Of a stretch of DNA of 64,000 nucleotides, positions 1-12,960 are shown one piece after another (within the stretch, counting starts at the first letter, position 1; every line of letters begins with the position of its first letter). The stretch is from Chondrosia reniformis (taxonomy: Eukaryota > Porifera > Demospongiae > Chondrillida > Chondrillidae). The stretch is taken from assembly GCA_947172415.1 (NCBI GenBank), contig OX359191.1:4712001-4776000 (forward strand), written 5' to 3'. Under the pieces are notes generated by a model. The model ran no database searches, had not been told where the DNA came from, and worked only from the letters and a program-made list of their open reading frames with translations. Position numbers and translations under genes: made by a program.

Positions 1-1052
1 CCTCTGAGCTAGCTAAGTATGAGAACATGGCTCATGTTGTATGTACTGATGCTCGGCTAGCAGTTACACCAATTGTTTTAAAAGTTTTTAATTGAATGTC
101 TACTAGATAGTACTCTCCTCCGAGCTAGCTCAGTATGAGAACATGGCTCATGTTGTATCTACTGATGCTCGGCTAGCAATTACACCAATTGTTTTAAAAG
201 TTTTTAATTGAATGTCTACTAGATAGTACTCTCCTCCGAGCTAGCTCAGTATGAGAACATGGCTCATGTTGTGTCTACTGATGCTCGGCTAGCAATTACA
301 CCAATTGTTTTAAAAGTTTTTAATTGAATGTCCACTAGATAGTACCCTCCTCCGAGCTAGCTCAGTATGAGAACATGGCTCATGTTGTGTCTATTGATGC
401 TCGGCTAGCAGTTACACCAATTGTTTTAAAATTTTTAATTGAATGTCTACTAGATAGTACTCTCCTCCGAGCTAGCTCAGTATGAGAACATGGCTCATCT
501 TGTGTCTACTGATGCTCGGCTAGCAGTTACACCAATTGTTTTAAAAGTTTTAATTGAATGTCTACTAGATAGTACTCTCCTCCGAGCTAGCTCAGTATGA
601 GAACCCAATTGTTTTAAAAGTTTTTAATTAAATGTCTACTAGATAGTACTCTCCTCCGAGCTAGCTCAGTATGAGAACATGGCTCATGTTGTATCTACTG
701 ATGCTCGGCTAGCAATGACACCAATTGTTTTAAAAGTTTTTAATTGAATGTCTACTAGATAGTACTCTCCTCTGAGCTAGCTCAGTATGAGAACATGGCT
801 CATGTTGTATCTACTGATGCTCGGCTAGCAATTACACCAATTGTTTTAAAAGTTTTTAATTGAATGTCTACTAGATAGTACTCTCCTCCGAGCTAGCTAA
901 GTATGAGAACATGGCTCAGGTTGTATCTACTGATGCTCGGCTAGCTGTTACACCAATTGTTTTAAAAGTATTTAATTGAATGTCTACTAGATAGTACTCT
1001 CCTCCGAGCTAGCTCAGTATGAGAACATGGCTCATGTTGTATCTACTGATGC
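1..1052. repeat. 116-bp tandem repeat array, about 10 units
   Basis: Units start at 1, 117, 233, 349, about 464, 579, 653, 769, 885 and 1001. They are nearly identical. The unit at 579 has a 42-bp internal deletion and the last unit is cut off near 1052. Each unit carries nested inverted repeats: CCGAGC pairs with GCTCGG, TCAGT with ACTGA, and AACAT with ATGTT around a GGCTC loop, so each can fold into an imperfect hairpin. The array probably continues to the left of the window. It may be internal to the CACTA element whose right end is at 2517, but this cannot be shown here. Confidence 0.95.
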
Positions 1053-1267
1053 AGTTAGTAGGTATATAGATTCATATAAATGCTTAAATAATTGATAGTA
1101 TAATATATACATGATTATTGAATGTGTACACATAATATATATATGGTATGTATTATGCTTCGGTACACTATGTACTATATACAGTAACACATAAGTTGGA
1201 CTTGAATTCAATCACAAAGTCATTAAATACTCTTTTCATAATTTCAATATAAAGGTGCTGTTTATAG

Positions 1268-1983
1268 GTATTACGAGTCTAGAAGGAGACTTGTACTAGA
1301 TGAAAGGGACAGCAGGAAAGATATTTCAGAAAAAACAAGGCAGTCACCAAAGTTTACAACAGGCAAAAAAGGGTATATATATATGTTACCAATTCATCAT
1401 CTAGTCTTGGATAAATTTATCCATATCTGTGATATATATCCATTCCTTAATAGTTGTTCCAGAGGAGGAGTACTGTATTAAAAGGAAGTGTTGAAAGTAA
1501 TGCTTGGAAAAAGCTACCTATAAAATGTATGTCTCAGGAAGAGTCGGACTATGATGACAGAAATGAAGTAACTTTTACAGTTTCCTCGCCTTGTTGGAGA
1601 TCAGAAGGTAGGTATCTAAATTAAACTGTATTTTTAAAGCAAAAGTGTAATTTCCATTTTCTATTATTATAGTCTTTCAAGCCTTTATCAAGAAGTTAGA
1701 TAGAAGGCTGGAAAAACTGCCCAAGAGCAGAGGAAATGGTCTGGTGAAACGTGTCCCAGGACCTACCAATCCTTCAGAGCCACCTAGGGGTACACCTGAT
1801 TGGGCTATTAGTAGGACTTGGCAAAATGGGGATGAAGAATTGGAAATTCAAAGAGAAAGTCTACCAGTTTCAGAAGTCGTGCCATCTCCTTCAGTAAACA
1901 TTACTGCTGTTACGGAGCAAGATGATGGCATTGAAGATAACAGTGATAGTTCTATGGACGAACTTCTTGGGGAGTGCTACTAA
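1268..1983 (+). CDS. 3' part of a three-exon gene beside a CACTA end (unrecognised protein)
   Basis: I read three exons, 1268-1372, 1465-1607 and 1673-1983, joined by introns of 92 and 65 bp with GT-AG ends and matching phases. The second acceptor must be the AG at 1463-1464 to keep the frame open. The product is basic and charged at first (YYESRRRLVLDE), has a motif PCWRSEVFQAFIKKLD in the middle, and ends in an acidic serine-rich tail before TAA at 1981-1983. The first exon begins mid-codon, so upstream exons are missing or lie in the repeat array. The gene lies just inside the right end of a CACTA-type transposon and points toward that end. It may therefore be the second, accessory protein that such elements often carry (inference). 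I do not recognise a catalytic domain. The splice model is my own and untested. Confidence 0.55.
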
Positions 1984-2189
1984 TAGCATTAACAAAGGAC
2001 ATAGAAATAGGTTTGCATTTTTGAACTCAGTACATATATAGGTAGTACTGTACTAGCTGTTAACCTCTTTTATATTATCCATTTCATTACAAACATATTA
2101 ATATTTAGAAGTTTATTTAATTCAGCTTTTTGATTTAATTTTGTATTTACAATTTATTCAATTTTCGTTATCACAACTTGTTAATTCTC

Positions 2190-2520
2190 TACATGTATAT
2201 ATATATACGTGTACGCGAAGACGGGAGAATACAAAATAAGCATGATTACAGGCCTGTAGGAAGCATTAAAAATCATTATAAACACTATTTATAGTTGAAT
2301 ACGACGGCAAACATACAAGACATATACGTTTAATAGACGGGTTTGTACACGATGCCGTCTACTTACCGTTTCCGTACTGTTTCTGGGAAAGCGACACACG
2401 GTAAAAGACGATATCGTCTTTTCCGAGAAAACGGATTGTCCTCTGGCCGTCTTCTTTGAAAAGACGGGACATTTTCTGTAAACAGAGGGTCCGTATACGT
2501 ACGTAACTTTTCTTGTGTAT
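2190..2520 (+). mobile_element. Right terminus of a CACTA-type transposon, with subterminal repeats and TSD
   Basis: The unique sequence ends with TTTTCTTGTG at 2508-2517, followed by TAT (2518-2520) and then satellite. The same terminus with the same three bases is found in inverted form at 20903-20914, giving a TIR that starts CACAAGAAA and a 3-bp target duplication TAT. A short motif, AGACGG or CCGTCT, is repeated at 2219, 2335, 2355, 2447 and 2461, and there is a palindrome AGACGATATCGTCT at 2406-2419. The other end has the same motif near 20839 and 20885. Clustered subterminal motifs and 3-bp duplications are typical of CACTA/EnSpm elements. The 1984-2190 stretch before it is AT-rich and has no other feature. 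Confidence 0.75.
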
Positions 2521-5487
2521 ATAGTTATATGTACTAGAAACTACTTGTATGTACTTCTTATATAAAGTAGGTATATGACCTAGTTGTATATATCAGTTGT
2601 ATGTCCTAGTTGTATGTACCAGTTGTATGTCCTAGCTGATTGTACTATTTACTTGTTTTATGTACAAGTTGTTTGTAGTAGTTCAAAGTACTAGTTGTAT
2701 GTTTTCGTTACTATTTGTATGTACCAGTTATGTGTACTAATTTTATCTACTAATTGGATGTACAAGTTGCATATACTAGTTGCATGTTCATGTTGTGCGT
2801 ACTAGTTCAATGAACTAGTTGTATGTACTCGTTACTAGTTTTTAGTAGTAGTTGTATGTACTAGTTTTATGTACTAGTTCCAGTTATATGTACTAGTTTT
2901 ATGTACTAGTAGTATGTACATAGTTATATTTACTAGCATTATGTACTATTTGTGTGTACTAATTGTATGCACTAGTTGTATGTACTAGTTGTATGTACTC
3001 AATACTATTTGTATGTACTAGTCAAATGTAGCAGTTATTTGTACTAGTTGAAGGTATAAGTAGTGTATAATTGTTTTATGTACTAGTTATATATACTGGT
3101 TGTATGTTCTATTTGTATGTACTAGTTATATTTACTAGTTACTAGTTGTATGAACTAGTTGTACCTATTAATTCAATGTACCAGTTGTATGTATATACCA
3201 GTGGTATGTACTAGTCAAATGTACTAATTTTATATATATACTAGATGTATGTACTAGTTTCTAGTTGTATTTACTAGTTTTATGTACTAGTTGAATGGAC
3301 TATGTGGATGCACTATTTATTTGAACTAGTTATATTTTTATGTATTAGTTTAATGTAGTAGGTGTGTGTACTGGTTGTATGTACTAGTTGAAAGTACTAG
3401 TTGTACGCACTAGAAGTAGCTATATTTAATAGTTTTAGACAATAGTTGTTTGTATTAGTTGTATGTAGTAGTTGCATGTACTAATTGTATACACAAGTCC
3501 TGTGTACTAGTTGTATGTATATACTAGTTGTATACACTAGTTGTACTTACTAGTTGTATGTACTACTTATATGTACTCGTTACATATGCATGTACTGGGT
3601 GTATGTACTAAATGTATGTACTAGCTGTAGTAATTGGTTGTATGTACTAATTCTATGTACCAGTTGTATGTACTAGTTGTATGAACTAGATATGAAACAG
3701 TTGCATATAGAAAATGTATACACTAGTTCTTTGAACTAGCTATAAACTAGTTTTATGAACTAGCTGTATGTTCTAGTTATATGTCCTAGTTGTTTGTTCT
3801 AGTTGTATGGACTAGTTGAATGTACTAGTTGTATGTACTAATTGCATGTGCTAGGTGTGTGTACTATTTGGTATATCCTAGTTGTATGTACTATTTGTAT
3901 GTACTAGTTATGTACAAGTTGTATGTAATAGTTGTATGTATATACTAGTTGTTTATATTAGCTATGTACTAGATGTATAATCAAGTTGTATGACCTACAG
4001 AGTATTAAGTACTCGTTCTATGAACTAGTAGTATTAACTAGTTTCTAGTTGTATGTACTAGTTGTATGTACTATGTGTATGCACCAGTTATTGGTTCTTG
4101 TACTAGTTATACTATGTACTAGGTAGGTTCTATTTGTATGTACTAGATACTTGTTGCATGTACTAGTTGTATGAATTAGTTTTATGAACTAGTTGTATGT
4201 ACTGTTTATATGTACTAGTTATATCTACCAGTTATATGTACTAGTTTTGTGTACTAGTAGTATGTACTTGTCATATTTACTAGCTGTATGTACTTTTGTG
4301 TGTACTAATTGTATGCACTAGTTGTATGTACTAGTTGAGGTTCTAGTACTAGTTAAACTAGGTACTAGGTAGGCACTATATAGATATATGTACTAGAAAC
4401 TACTTGTATGTACTTGTTAAATAAAGTAGTTATATGACCGAGTTGTATATACCAGTTGCATGTTCTAGTTTCATGTACCAGTTGTATGTCCTAGCTGATT
4501 GTACTATTTACTAGTTTTATGTTCAAGTTGGGTGTGTGTAGTTCAAAGTACTAGTTGTATGTTTTCGTCACTACTTGTTTGTACTAGTTATATGTACTAA
4601 TTTTATCTACTAATTGTATGTACAAGTTGCATGTACTAGTTGCATGTACATGTTGTGCATACTAGTTCAATGTACTAGCTGTATGTACTCGTTACTAGTT
4701 GTTAGTAGTAGTTGTATGTACTAGTTTTATGTACTAGTTCCAGTTATATGAACCAGTTGTAGGTATTAGTTGTATTTATTAGGTGCAAGTACGATTCGTA
4801 TGTTCCATTTGAATGTACTAGTTGTATGTACTAGTTAATAGTTGTATAGTCTAGTTGTATGTACTAGTTGTTTGTGCTATTTGTATGTACAAATTGTATA
4901 TACTAGGTGTATTTAGTAGTTGAATGTTCTAATTGTTTTAACTAGTTCTATGTACTAATTGTATGCACTAGTTATGTATTTGTTATATGAACTAGATTAA
5001 AGTACTAGGTGTATGTACTAGATGTATGTGTAGTTGCAAGTTCTAATTGTTTGAACTAGTTCTATGTACTAATTGTATATACTAGGTGTGAACTAGTTAC
5101 TTGTTTCTAGTTGTGTGTACTAGTTGTAAGTACTAGTTGTATATACTATGTGTATGTACCAGTTGTTGATTCTTGTACTACTTATATTATGTACTAGGTT
5201 GGTTCTAGTTGTATGTACCAGATACTTGTTGCATGTACAAGTTTTATGAACTGGTTTTATGAACTAGTTGCATTTTCTGTTTATATGTACTAGTTATATG
5301 TACTAGCTGTATGTACTATTTGTGTGTACTAATTGTATGCCCTGGTTGTATGTATTAGCTGTATATACTAGATATGAGCCAGTTGTATGTACAAGATGTA
5401 TGCACTAGTTCTTTGTACTAGCTATATACTAGTTTTATGAATTAGTTGTATGTACTAGTTGTATGTACTAGTTATTTGTACTAGTCG

Positions 5488-5737
5488 CATGAAAAATCTA
5501 AGATACCATTTTCCTACATGCTATATGCCTATTCTGTAAAAAGAGCCTATAGGGGAACTAAACCTAAAGAGAGCTTTAAATGAAGATACAGTAGTCTTTT
5601 CTTCCTTCTTTTCCCTTCTTTCATCTTCTTCTCCACTGGGTCAGAGAGCCGTTTCTGGGAATTCCACCCTTCATCAGTGATCCTGGGAGTCTTTGTCTTT
5701 TTCTTTATCTTGATCTTCTGTGAATCCTTGGCTCATG
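5488..5737 (-). mobile_element. 250-bp conserved island, copy A
   Basis: A non-satellite block of 250 bp is present three times in the window: here on the minus strand, and at 14831-15074 and 30147-30401 on the plus strand. The copies are very similar over their full length. Here CATG stands at both edges (5488-5491 and 5734-5737), possibly a 4-bp target duplication. No terminal inverted repeat, tRNA-like promoter or poly-A tail is evident. In copy C the same strand is open for 64 very lysine-rich codons. It could be a short non-autonomous element or a captured gene end that was amplified with the satellite. Confidence 0.65.
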
Positions 5738-8700
5738 TACTAGTTGTATGTACTAGTTACTAATTGTATGAACTAGTTGTACCTATTAATTTTATGTACT
5801 AGTTGTATGTATATACCAGTTGTATGTACTAGTTAAATGTTCTATTTTTATATAAATACCAGTTGTATGGAGTAGTTTTTAGGTGTATTTACTAGTTTTA
5901 TGTACTAGTTGCATGTACTATGTGGATGCACTATTTATTTGAACTAGTTCTTTTTATGTATTAATTATATGTAGTAGGATGTGTGTACTAGTTATATATA
6001 TGTACTAGTTGAATGTTCAAGTTGTATGTATTAGTTGTATGTAGTAGTTGCATGTGCTAATTGTATGTACAAGTTTTGTGTACTAGTTGTATGTATATGC
6101 TAATTGTATGTACTAGCTATGTACTAGTTGTATGTTCTAGTTGTATGGACTAGTTGTATGTACTAGTTGTATGTACTAGTTGTATGTACTAGATATGAAC
6201 CAGTTTTATGTACAAGATCTATGCACTAGTTCATTGTACTAGCTATATACTAGATTTATGAACATGTGACATGTACTAGTTGCAAGAAATAGTTATATGT
6301 ACTAGAAACAAGTTGTATGAACTAGATGTACCTTCGAAGTTTATGTACTACTTGTATGTACTAGTTGAATGTACTAGTTGTATGTATATATCAGTTGTGT
6401 GTACTAGTTAAATGTATTAATTTTATATATATACTAGTTGTATGTACTAGATTCTAGTTTTATTTACTAGTTTTACGTACTAGTTGTATGTACTATGTGG
6501 ATGCACCATCTATTTGAACTAGTTATATGTTTATGTATTAGTTATATGTAGTAGGTGTGTGTACTAGTTATATGTACTAGTTGAAAGTACTAGTTGTATT
6601 TACTAGTTGTATGTACTAGAACTAGCTTTATTTACTATTTTTAGGTACTAGTTGTATGTATTAGTTGTATGTAGTAGCTGCATGTGCTAATTGTATGTAC
6701 AAGTTCTGTGTACTAGTTGTATGTATGTACTAGGTGTATATACTAGCTATGTACTAGTTGTATGTTTTAGTTGAATGAACTAGATACATGTTGTATGTAC
6801 TGGTTGTACTTACTGGTTGTATGTACTAGTTGTATTTACTATTTGTATGTACTGTTTATATGTTTGTGTACTAGTGATATGTACTAGTTGTATGCGCTAC
6901 CTGTATGTACTAGTTGTAAGTACTATTTACATTTACTTGGTATTCGTGTATGAAATAGTTATATGTAGTACTTGTATGTATTAGTTAAATTTCCTAGTTG
7001 TATGTACTAGTCGCATGTACTAATTATATTTACTAGTTACTTATTTTATGAACTAGTTGTACCTGCAAAGTTTATATACTACTTGAGTATACTAGTTGTA
7101 TGTACTAGTTGTATGTATATACCAGTTGTATGTACTAGTTAAATGTACTAATTTTATTATATATACTAGTAGTATGTACTCGTTTCAAGTTGTATTTACT
7201 AGTTTTATGTACCAGTTGTATGGAATATGTGGATGCACTATCTATTTGAACTAGTTATATTTTTATGTATAAGTTATATGTAGTAGGTGTGTGTACTAGT
7301 TATATGTACTAGTTGAAAGTACTAGTTGTTTGTACTAGTTGTATGTACTAGTTGTAAGTACTATTTATATTTTCTAGGTATATGTGTATGTACTCGTTAT
7401 ATGTGGTAGGTGTATGTACTAGTTATATGTCCTAGTTGTTTGTGCTAGTTGTATGTACGAGTTGAATGTACTAGTTGTATGTTCAAGTATTATGTACTCG
7501 TTCTATGAATTAGTTGTATGGACTAGTTTCTAGTTGTATATACTAGTTGTATGTACTTTTTGTTTGTACTAGTTTTATGCCCTAGTTGTATGTATTATTT
7601 TTAAAACTAGTTATTTGTGTATGTACTGGCTATATGTAGTAGTTGTATGTACCAGTTGTATGTACTAGTTTCTGGTACTTGTTGTTTGTGCTAGCTGTAT
7701 GAACTAATTGTAGGTTCTAGTAGTAATTATACTGGTTACTAAGTAGGAATTAGTTGTATGTACTAGTTGTTAGTACTACTTTAACGTACTAGTTGAATGT
7801 ACTAGTACTAGTTATATTTACTAGATGTAGATACTGGTTGTATGTAGTAGTTGGATGTAGTTGTTGTATGTACTAATCGTGTGGAGTAGTTGTATGTACT
7901 AGTTGTATGTATATACTAATTGTAAGAACTAGCTATGTACTAGTTGTATTTATATACTAGTTTGTTGTTTATGTAGTAGTTGTATATGCTAGTTTTATGA
8001 ACTCGTACTATGTACAAATTGTATGTACTAGTTATGTACAAGTTGTATGTACTAGTTATGTACCAGTTGTACGTTCTAGTTGTATGTATATACTAGTTGT
8101 ATGTATTTGCTATGTACTAGTTGTATATACAATTTGTATGTTCTAGTATTATGCACTAGTTCTATGAACTAGGTGTATGTACTAGTTTCTAGTTATGTGT
8201 ATTAGTTGTATGTACTAGTTGTATGTACGTTTTGTATTTACTTGTTGTATGTACTAGGTGTATATACAATTTTTATATACTAGTTATATGTGTATGTACT
8301 GGTTATATGCAGTAGTTGTATGTAACAGTTGTATGTACAAGTTGCCTATACTACGTGTATGCGCTAGCTGTATGTACTAGTTGTAGGTTCTAGTACTAGT
8401 TATATTAGGTACTAAGTAGGTATTAGTTGTATGTACTAGTTGTTAGTACTACTTTAACGTATTAGTTGTATGTACCAGTTGTATGCACTAGTACTAGTTA
8501 TATTTACTAGTTTTAAGTACTGGTTGTATGTAGTAGTTGTATGTAGTAGTTGTATGTACTAATTGTATGTATTAGTTGTATGCACTAGTTGTATGTATAT
8601 TCTAGTTGTGTGTAGTAGCTATGTACTAGTTGTATGTACTAGTTTCCTGTTTATGTAGTGGGTGTATATACTAGTTGAATGTACTAGCTGTATATACTCG

Positions 8701-9054
8701 ATACTATTTGTATGTACCAATCAAATGTAGTATTTATATGAACTAGTTGTATGAATTAGTTGTATGTACTAGTGACTAATTATATACTAGTTTTATGTAA
8801 TAATTGTATGTAATAGTTGTATGTACTAGTTGTAGGTTCAAGTCCTAGTTATATTAGGTACTAGGGAGGTGGTAGTTGTATGTACTAGATACTAATTGTA
8901 TGTACTAGTTGTATGTACCAGTTGTGTGTAATTGTACTAGTTGTATGTACTATTTATATCTACTATTTATATGTTTATGTACTAGGTATATGTACCACTT
9001 GTAGGTACTAGCTGTATGTGCTGGTTGTATGTACTAATTGTATGTAGTTGTTCT

Positions 9055-9112
9055 TGTTCTTGTTATGCAACGTAAAGCTTGCGCAAAAATGTTTTCTAGG
9101 AGATATGGCCTT
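9055..9112. other. Short unique patch inside the satellite
   Basis: About 58 bases (ATGCAACGTAAAGCTTGCGC and following) do not fit the 13-bp unit, while satellite continues on both sides. It is too short to classify. It may be the footprint of an excised or deleted insertion. Confidence 0.4.
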
Positions 9113-9856
9113 GTTACTAGTTGTGTGAACTGGTTGTACGTACTAATTTTATATACTAATTGTATGTACTCTTTGTATGTATATACTAGTTTTATATACC
9201 AGTTAATTGTACTAGTGTTATATATATACTAGTTGTATGGACTAGTTTCTAGTTGAATGTACTAGTTGTAAGTACTATTCATATTAACTAGGTAAATGTG
9301 TATGTACTAGTTGTATGTAGTAGGTGTATGTTCTAGGTGTGTGTCCTATTTGGTATGTATACTAGTTATATGCAGTATTTGTATGTACTAGTTATGTACC
9401 AGTTGTACGTAATAGTTGTATGTACATACTAGTTGTTAATATTAGCTATGTACTAGATGTATATTCAAGTTGTATGTTCTATATAGTGTTATGTACACTT
9501 TCTACGAACTAGTACTATTTACTAGTTTCTAGTTGTATGTACTAGTTGTAAGTACTAGTTGTATGTAGCAGTTGTATGTCCTAGCTGATTGTACTATTTA
9601 CTAGTTTTATGTACAAGTTGAGTGTATGTAGTTCAGTGTACTAGTTGTATGTTTTCGTTACTATTTGTATGTACTAGTTATATGTACTAATTTTATTTAC
9701 TAATTGTATATACAAGTTGCATGTACTAGTTGCATGTACATGTTGTGCATACTAGTTCAATGTACTAGTTGTATGTACGCATTACTAGTTGTTAGTAGTA
9801 GTTGTATATATGTACTAGGTTTACGAACTAGTTCCAGTTATATGTACTAGTTGTAG

Positions 9857-12800
9857 AATCCGAAGAGGTCAAGGTCTCTCGAGACTAAACCTTGTGGAAC
9901 CTGACTCTTGTGGTTTAGCCACCCTAACTGAGACTGTGGAGGAAGGTGTGGGAGCCCAGGGGCAGGGGGAGCTTCACCAAGTTCAGGCTGTAACTGAACA
10001 AAATGGTGAGCTGCCTGCAGCCCCTGTTGAAACTCCTACATATGATCATCCTAGTCCCAGGACAAGTGGCAATGATCAACTGATGCAACTTTTAGGCAAA
10101 GCAAAAGATGCCTGTCTCCGAAAGAAACCTGGAGATTTCTCTGATAGAAAACCCTGGGGGGCAGTGCGGTTCAACCATGTTGATATGGCACTGCTTCTGG
10201 AGGCCAATGATTGGGTGGAAAAAGAGTGGCAGGAAGGCCCTAGGTCGGCCTGGCACCTGAACTGCCTAGTCTACTCTGTTGCTATGGCTGTGAGGGGAAA
10301 AACAACCTACGAATCGCAGCCATGCAACCAGGGAAGGAAATCAGATAATCAGAAGGGAAGTAAGAGACAGGAAGGTCACATAAGTGACAGGAAGGCCAAG
10401 GGCCTTAGGTTTAGAAGACTGCTTGCCTGGTTGGATGTGGAAATAGCGCGTCAACAGAATAATAATCCTATGACCAAACGCCAGAAAGTACTCCGAAGAA
10501 AGCTTAGGAGGGAGTTCCATTCATTAAACCTGAATGTGCTGATCAGAGCTCGAGAACAGACACTGGGGAAACTCAGGGTCTGGACCCTACAAGAGAGAAG
10601 ATCGGCTGAACGCAGGAAATTCCAGGAACAAAACCACCTTTGGAATACCCAAAGGAAGTTCCGGATGAATGGCAATGTTCCAACCTCCAATGAAGCTCCC
10701 TCAATTGAGGTAGTAAGAGACTTTTGGACAAAGATTGTAGGTACTGTTTGTAAGGTCAACAAAGACGACCCAGGGGTGAAAGAATGGCTAAAGGAAACCA
10801 AAAAGAGGGTGGGTAGAACCTCCTCTGAAGGTCCCGATAGCATTGATGAGACCAAACTGAGGAAAGCCTTGAAAAAGGCAAAAAGCTGGCCAGCCCCTGG
10901 GCCGGATGGCATCCACACTTTTTGGTGGAAAGCACTCCCCTCTGCACAGTCTGCCTTGGCAGATGTACTACGGAGGGTGGTGAGCGGAGATCTGTCAGTC
11001 CCAGACTGGCTTACAAGGGGTCGCACTCTACTCATCCCCAAAAAGGGTGACCCGAAAAGTGCGGCCAACTACCGACCTATTGCGTGTCTCAACACAATGT
11101 ACAAGGCTGTCACAGCATACATTGCATCAGAATTACTCACTTACACCACACTAATGATCTTTTACCTATGGCTCAACGAGCCATGAGAAAAGGGAGGTGG
11201 GGCTGTGTGGACTGTCTACTGCTGGATCAATCAATCGGTCTAGATGCCAAAATTATGGGCAAGCCACTTACTGTGGCATGGATTGATTATGAGAAGCCAT
11301 ATGACAGAGTCCCTCACAAGTGGGTGATGAAGGTGCTAAAAACCATCAAGTGTCCAGGTTGGATCCGGAGGTCTATAGAGCTCTTCTCCAAACACTGGGC
11401 TACTGTGCTTGAGTTGAGGACCGCGGGGAAGGTGGTTAGGAGCACCCCTGTTAAATATAACAGGGGACGCTTCCAAGGAGACTCCCTATCGACACTCCTC
11501 TTTTGTCTGGCCATAGCTCCCATATCCCAAGTTCTTAACAGAACCAAGGGATATACCCTCTAGCATAATGGGGAAAGGAACACCAAGTCACACTTGCTGT
11601 ACATGGATGACCTTAAGGGCCTGATAAACTCAGGGAAGCCATGGAATGTGTGGAGAAAACCTCAAATGCCATTGGCATGAGGTTTGGAGTGAGAAAGTGT
11701 GGAACAGCTCACATGCAAAAGGGGAAAGTTCTGGCTGGCCCAGACAACCCCGAACGCAGTGAAGAATCCATAAGGAGCCTTGAAAAAGGTACTACCTATA
11801 AGTACCTAGGGCTAGAACAACTGTTTGAGGTAGATGACAGCAAGGTCAAAGCTTGCTTGATCAATGAATTGAGGAGGAGACTCCACAAAGTGTGGGGCTC
11901 TCACCTCAATGGTAAGAATGCTGCAGAAGCCTCTAACATGTTGTGTGCCTCTCTATTGAGATACTCTTACCCAGTTTTGAAGTGGACTCAAAGTGACGCT
12001 CTGATTCTCGCAGCCCAAGATGATGTGCCGCACACTAGGTGGTACCAAAATAGGATTCTGAAGAATTCTAGCCTCCTAATGTGCAGAGAATGTGGCAAGG
12101 CTATGGAAATGGTCAAACACATACTAAACATGTGTGAGCCCAAGGGATTTTCTCTCTACAAAGAGAGACATGACCGGGCAATACTGATAGTGTTGTGGAG
12201 ACTGTTGAAAGAATATGGATTCAAGCAGGAAGAGCCCTGGTACAAACTAGAAGCAAAACCAGTCTATGAGAATAGGGCTGTCAAAATCTTGTGGGATCCT
12301 AGTATCCCTACAGATGATGAAATGACAGAAAGAAGGCCAGACTTAGTGGTTGAGGATCGGCTATGTAAGTCCATCTTCATTATTGAGATGTCAGTTCCTA
12401 CTGACAGTAATATTAATGGAAGATGGCAAGAGAAGTTCCAAAAGTACCAGAAGCTGGCGGCTGATATGAGGAAACAATTTAGGGGCTACCGAATTAAGGT
12501 AGTCCCGATGATAATTGGTGCTTTGGGGACAGTGGACACGCTCATGGAAGACCTAAGTGGAATTCCAAAGCTGTCAAAAAGTGCAGTAGAAGTGATGAGA
12601 GCGATGCAGAGAACTGTTCTCTGCTCGGCTGTAAGGATATTGAGGTGACATCTATCTGTTGAGGGATTGGGGCCTGGACGATAAGTAGTCCTGTCCCAGT
12701 CCTTGCCTGTCGACCTCTGGAAAGTAGTGGTGGATTTGTGTATGGAGGTACTCCCTCCTATTATGACGGTCAACTTTGGCCCGACGTGCACCTGTCTGCT

Positions 12801-12960
12801 GCTGTCGGAAGGAGGCAAAGCCAAGGCTTCTGGCTAAAAACCCAAAGAAAGGAAAACATAACTGACTGAGGGTTGTCCAAGCCGGATACTCCTTGCCTTA
12901 GTAAACTAAGGCAAGAAGTAACAAGGTTCTCCATTAAGGCTTTTGTTTCTAAAAGTAAAG
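9857..12960 (+). pseudogene. R4-like non-LTR retrotransposon, copy 1: 5'-truncated and broken
   Basis: This copy is about 98% like the intact copy at 22886-27246 but begins within the polyprotein, at the equivalent of residue ~193, so both N-terminal Myb-like domains are missing. Further damage: a 1-bp deletion near 11148 shifts the frame in the RT domain; TGG has become TAG at about 11561-11563; 13 bp are lost near 11611, removing part of the loop after the YMDD-type motif; and about 501 bp (167 codons) are lost in frame at 11996, between the RT and zinc-knuckle regions. Its remaining open pieces are 9894-11186, 11084-11563 and 11641-12648. The 3' UTR, including the terminal hairpin, is kept. 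CTAGTTGTAG stands on both sides (9847-9856 and 12961-12970), a plausible 10-bp target duplication, though the satellite makes such matches easy. The paralogous satellite at about 4740-4790 shows the uninterrupted site. Confidence 0.92.
12892..12915 (+). other. 3' UTR hairpin of R4-like copy 1
   Basis: A perfect 10-bp stem, CTTGCCTTAG (12892-12901) with CTAAGGCAAG (12906-12915), closes a TAAA loop near the 3' end. The same stem with loop TACA is at 27187-27210 in copy 2. A kept stem with a changed loop suggests it is a recognition structure for the element's reverse transcriptase (inference). Confidence 0.75.

Larger units (their letters stand above)
2521..9846 (+). repeat. 13-bp satellite, plus orientation, block 1
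   Basis: Degenerate tandem copies of CTAGTTGTATGTA fill this block. Common variants replace GTATGTA by GTATATA, TTATGTA or GAATGTA. The unit contains the palindrome ACTAGT when copies abut. Higher-order units of several hundred bases recur inside it: the stretches beginning near 2620, 4486 and 9585 are close copies of one another. Short open frames such as that at 9038-9232 are the satellite read as codons (Tyr, Val, Leu, Cys rich) and are not genes. The only non-satellite pieces are the island at 5488-5737 and a short patch at about 9055-9112. Confidence 0.95.

Noticed and set aside
1-1052. CRISPR-like array
   Set aside because: Units are 116-bp head-to-tail copies without variable spacers, in a eukaryotic context.
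9038-9232. Small ORFs inside the satellite (also 28401-28622, 37217-37408, 37983-38192)
   Set aside because: They are translations of the 13-bp unit, rich in Tyr, Val, Leu and Cys, with no independent coding signal.
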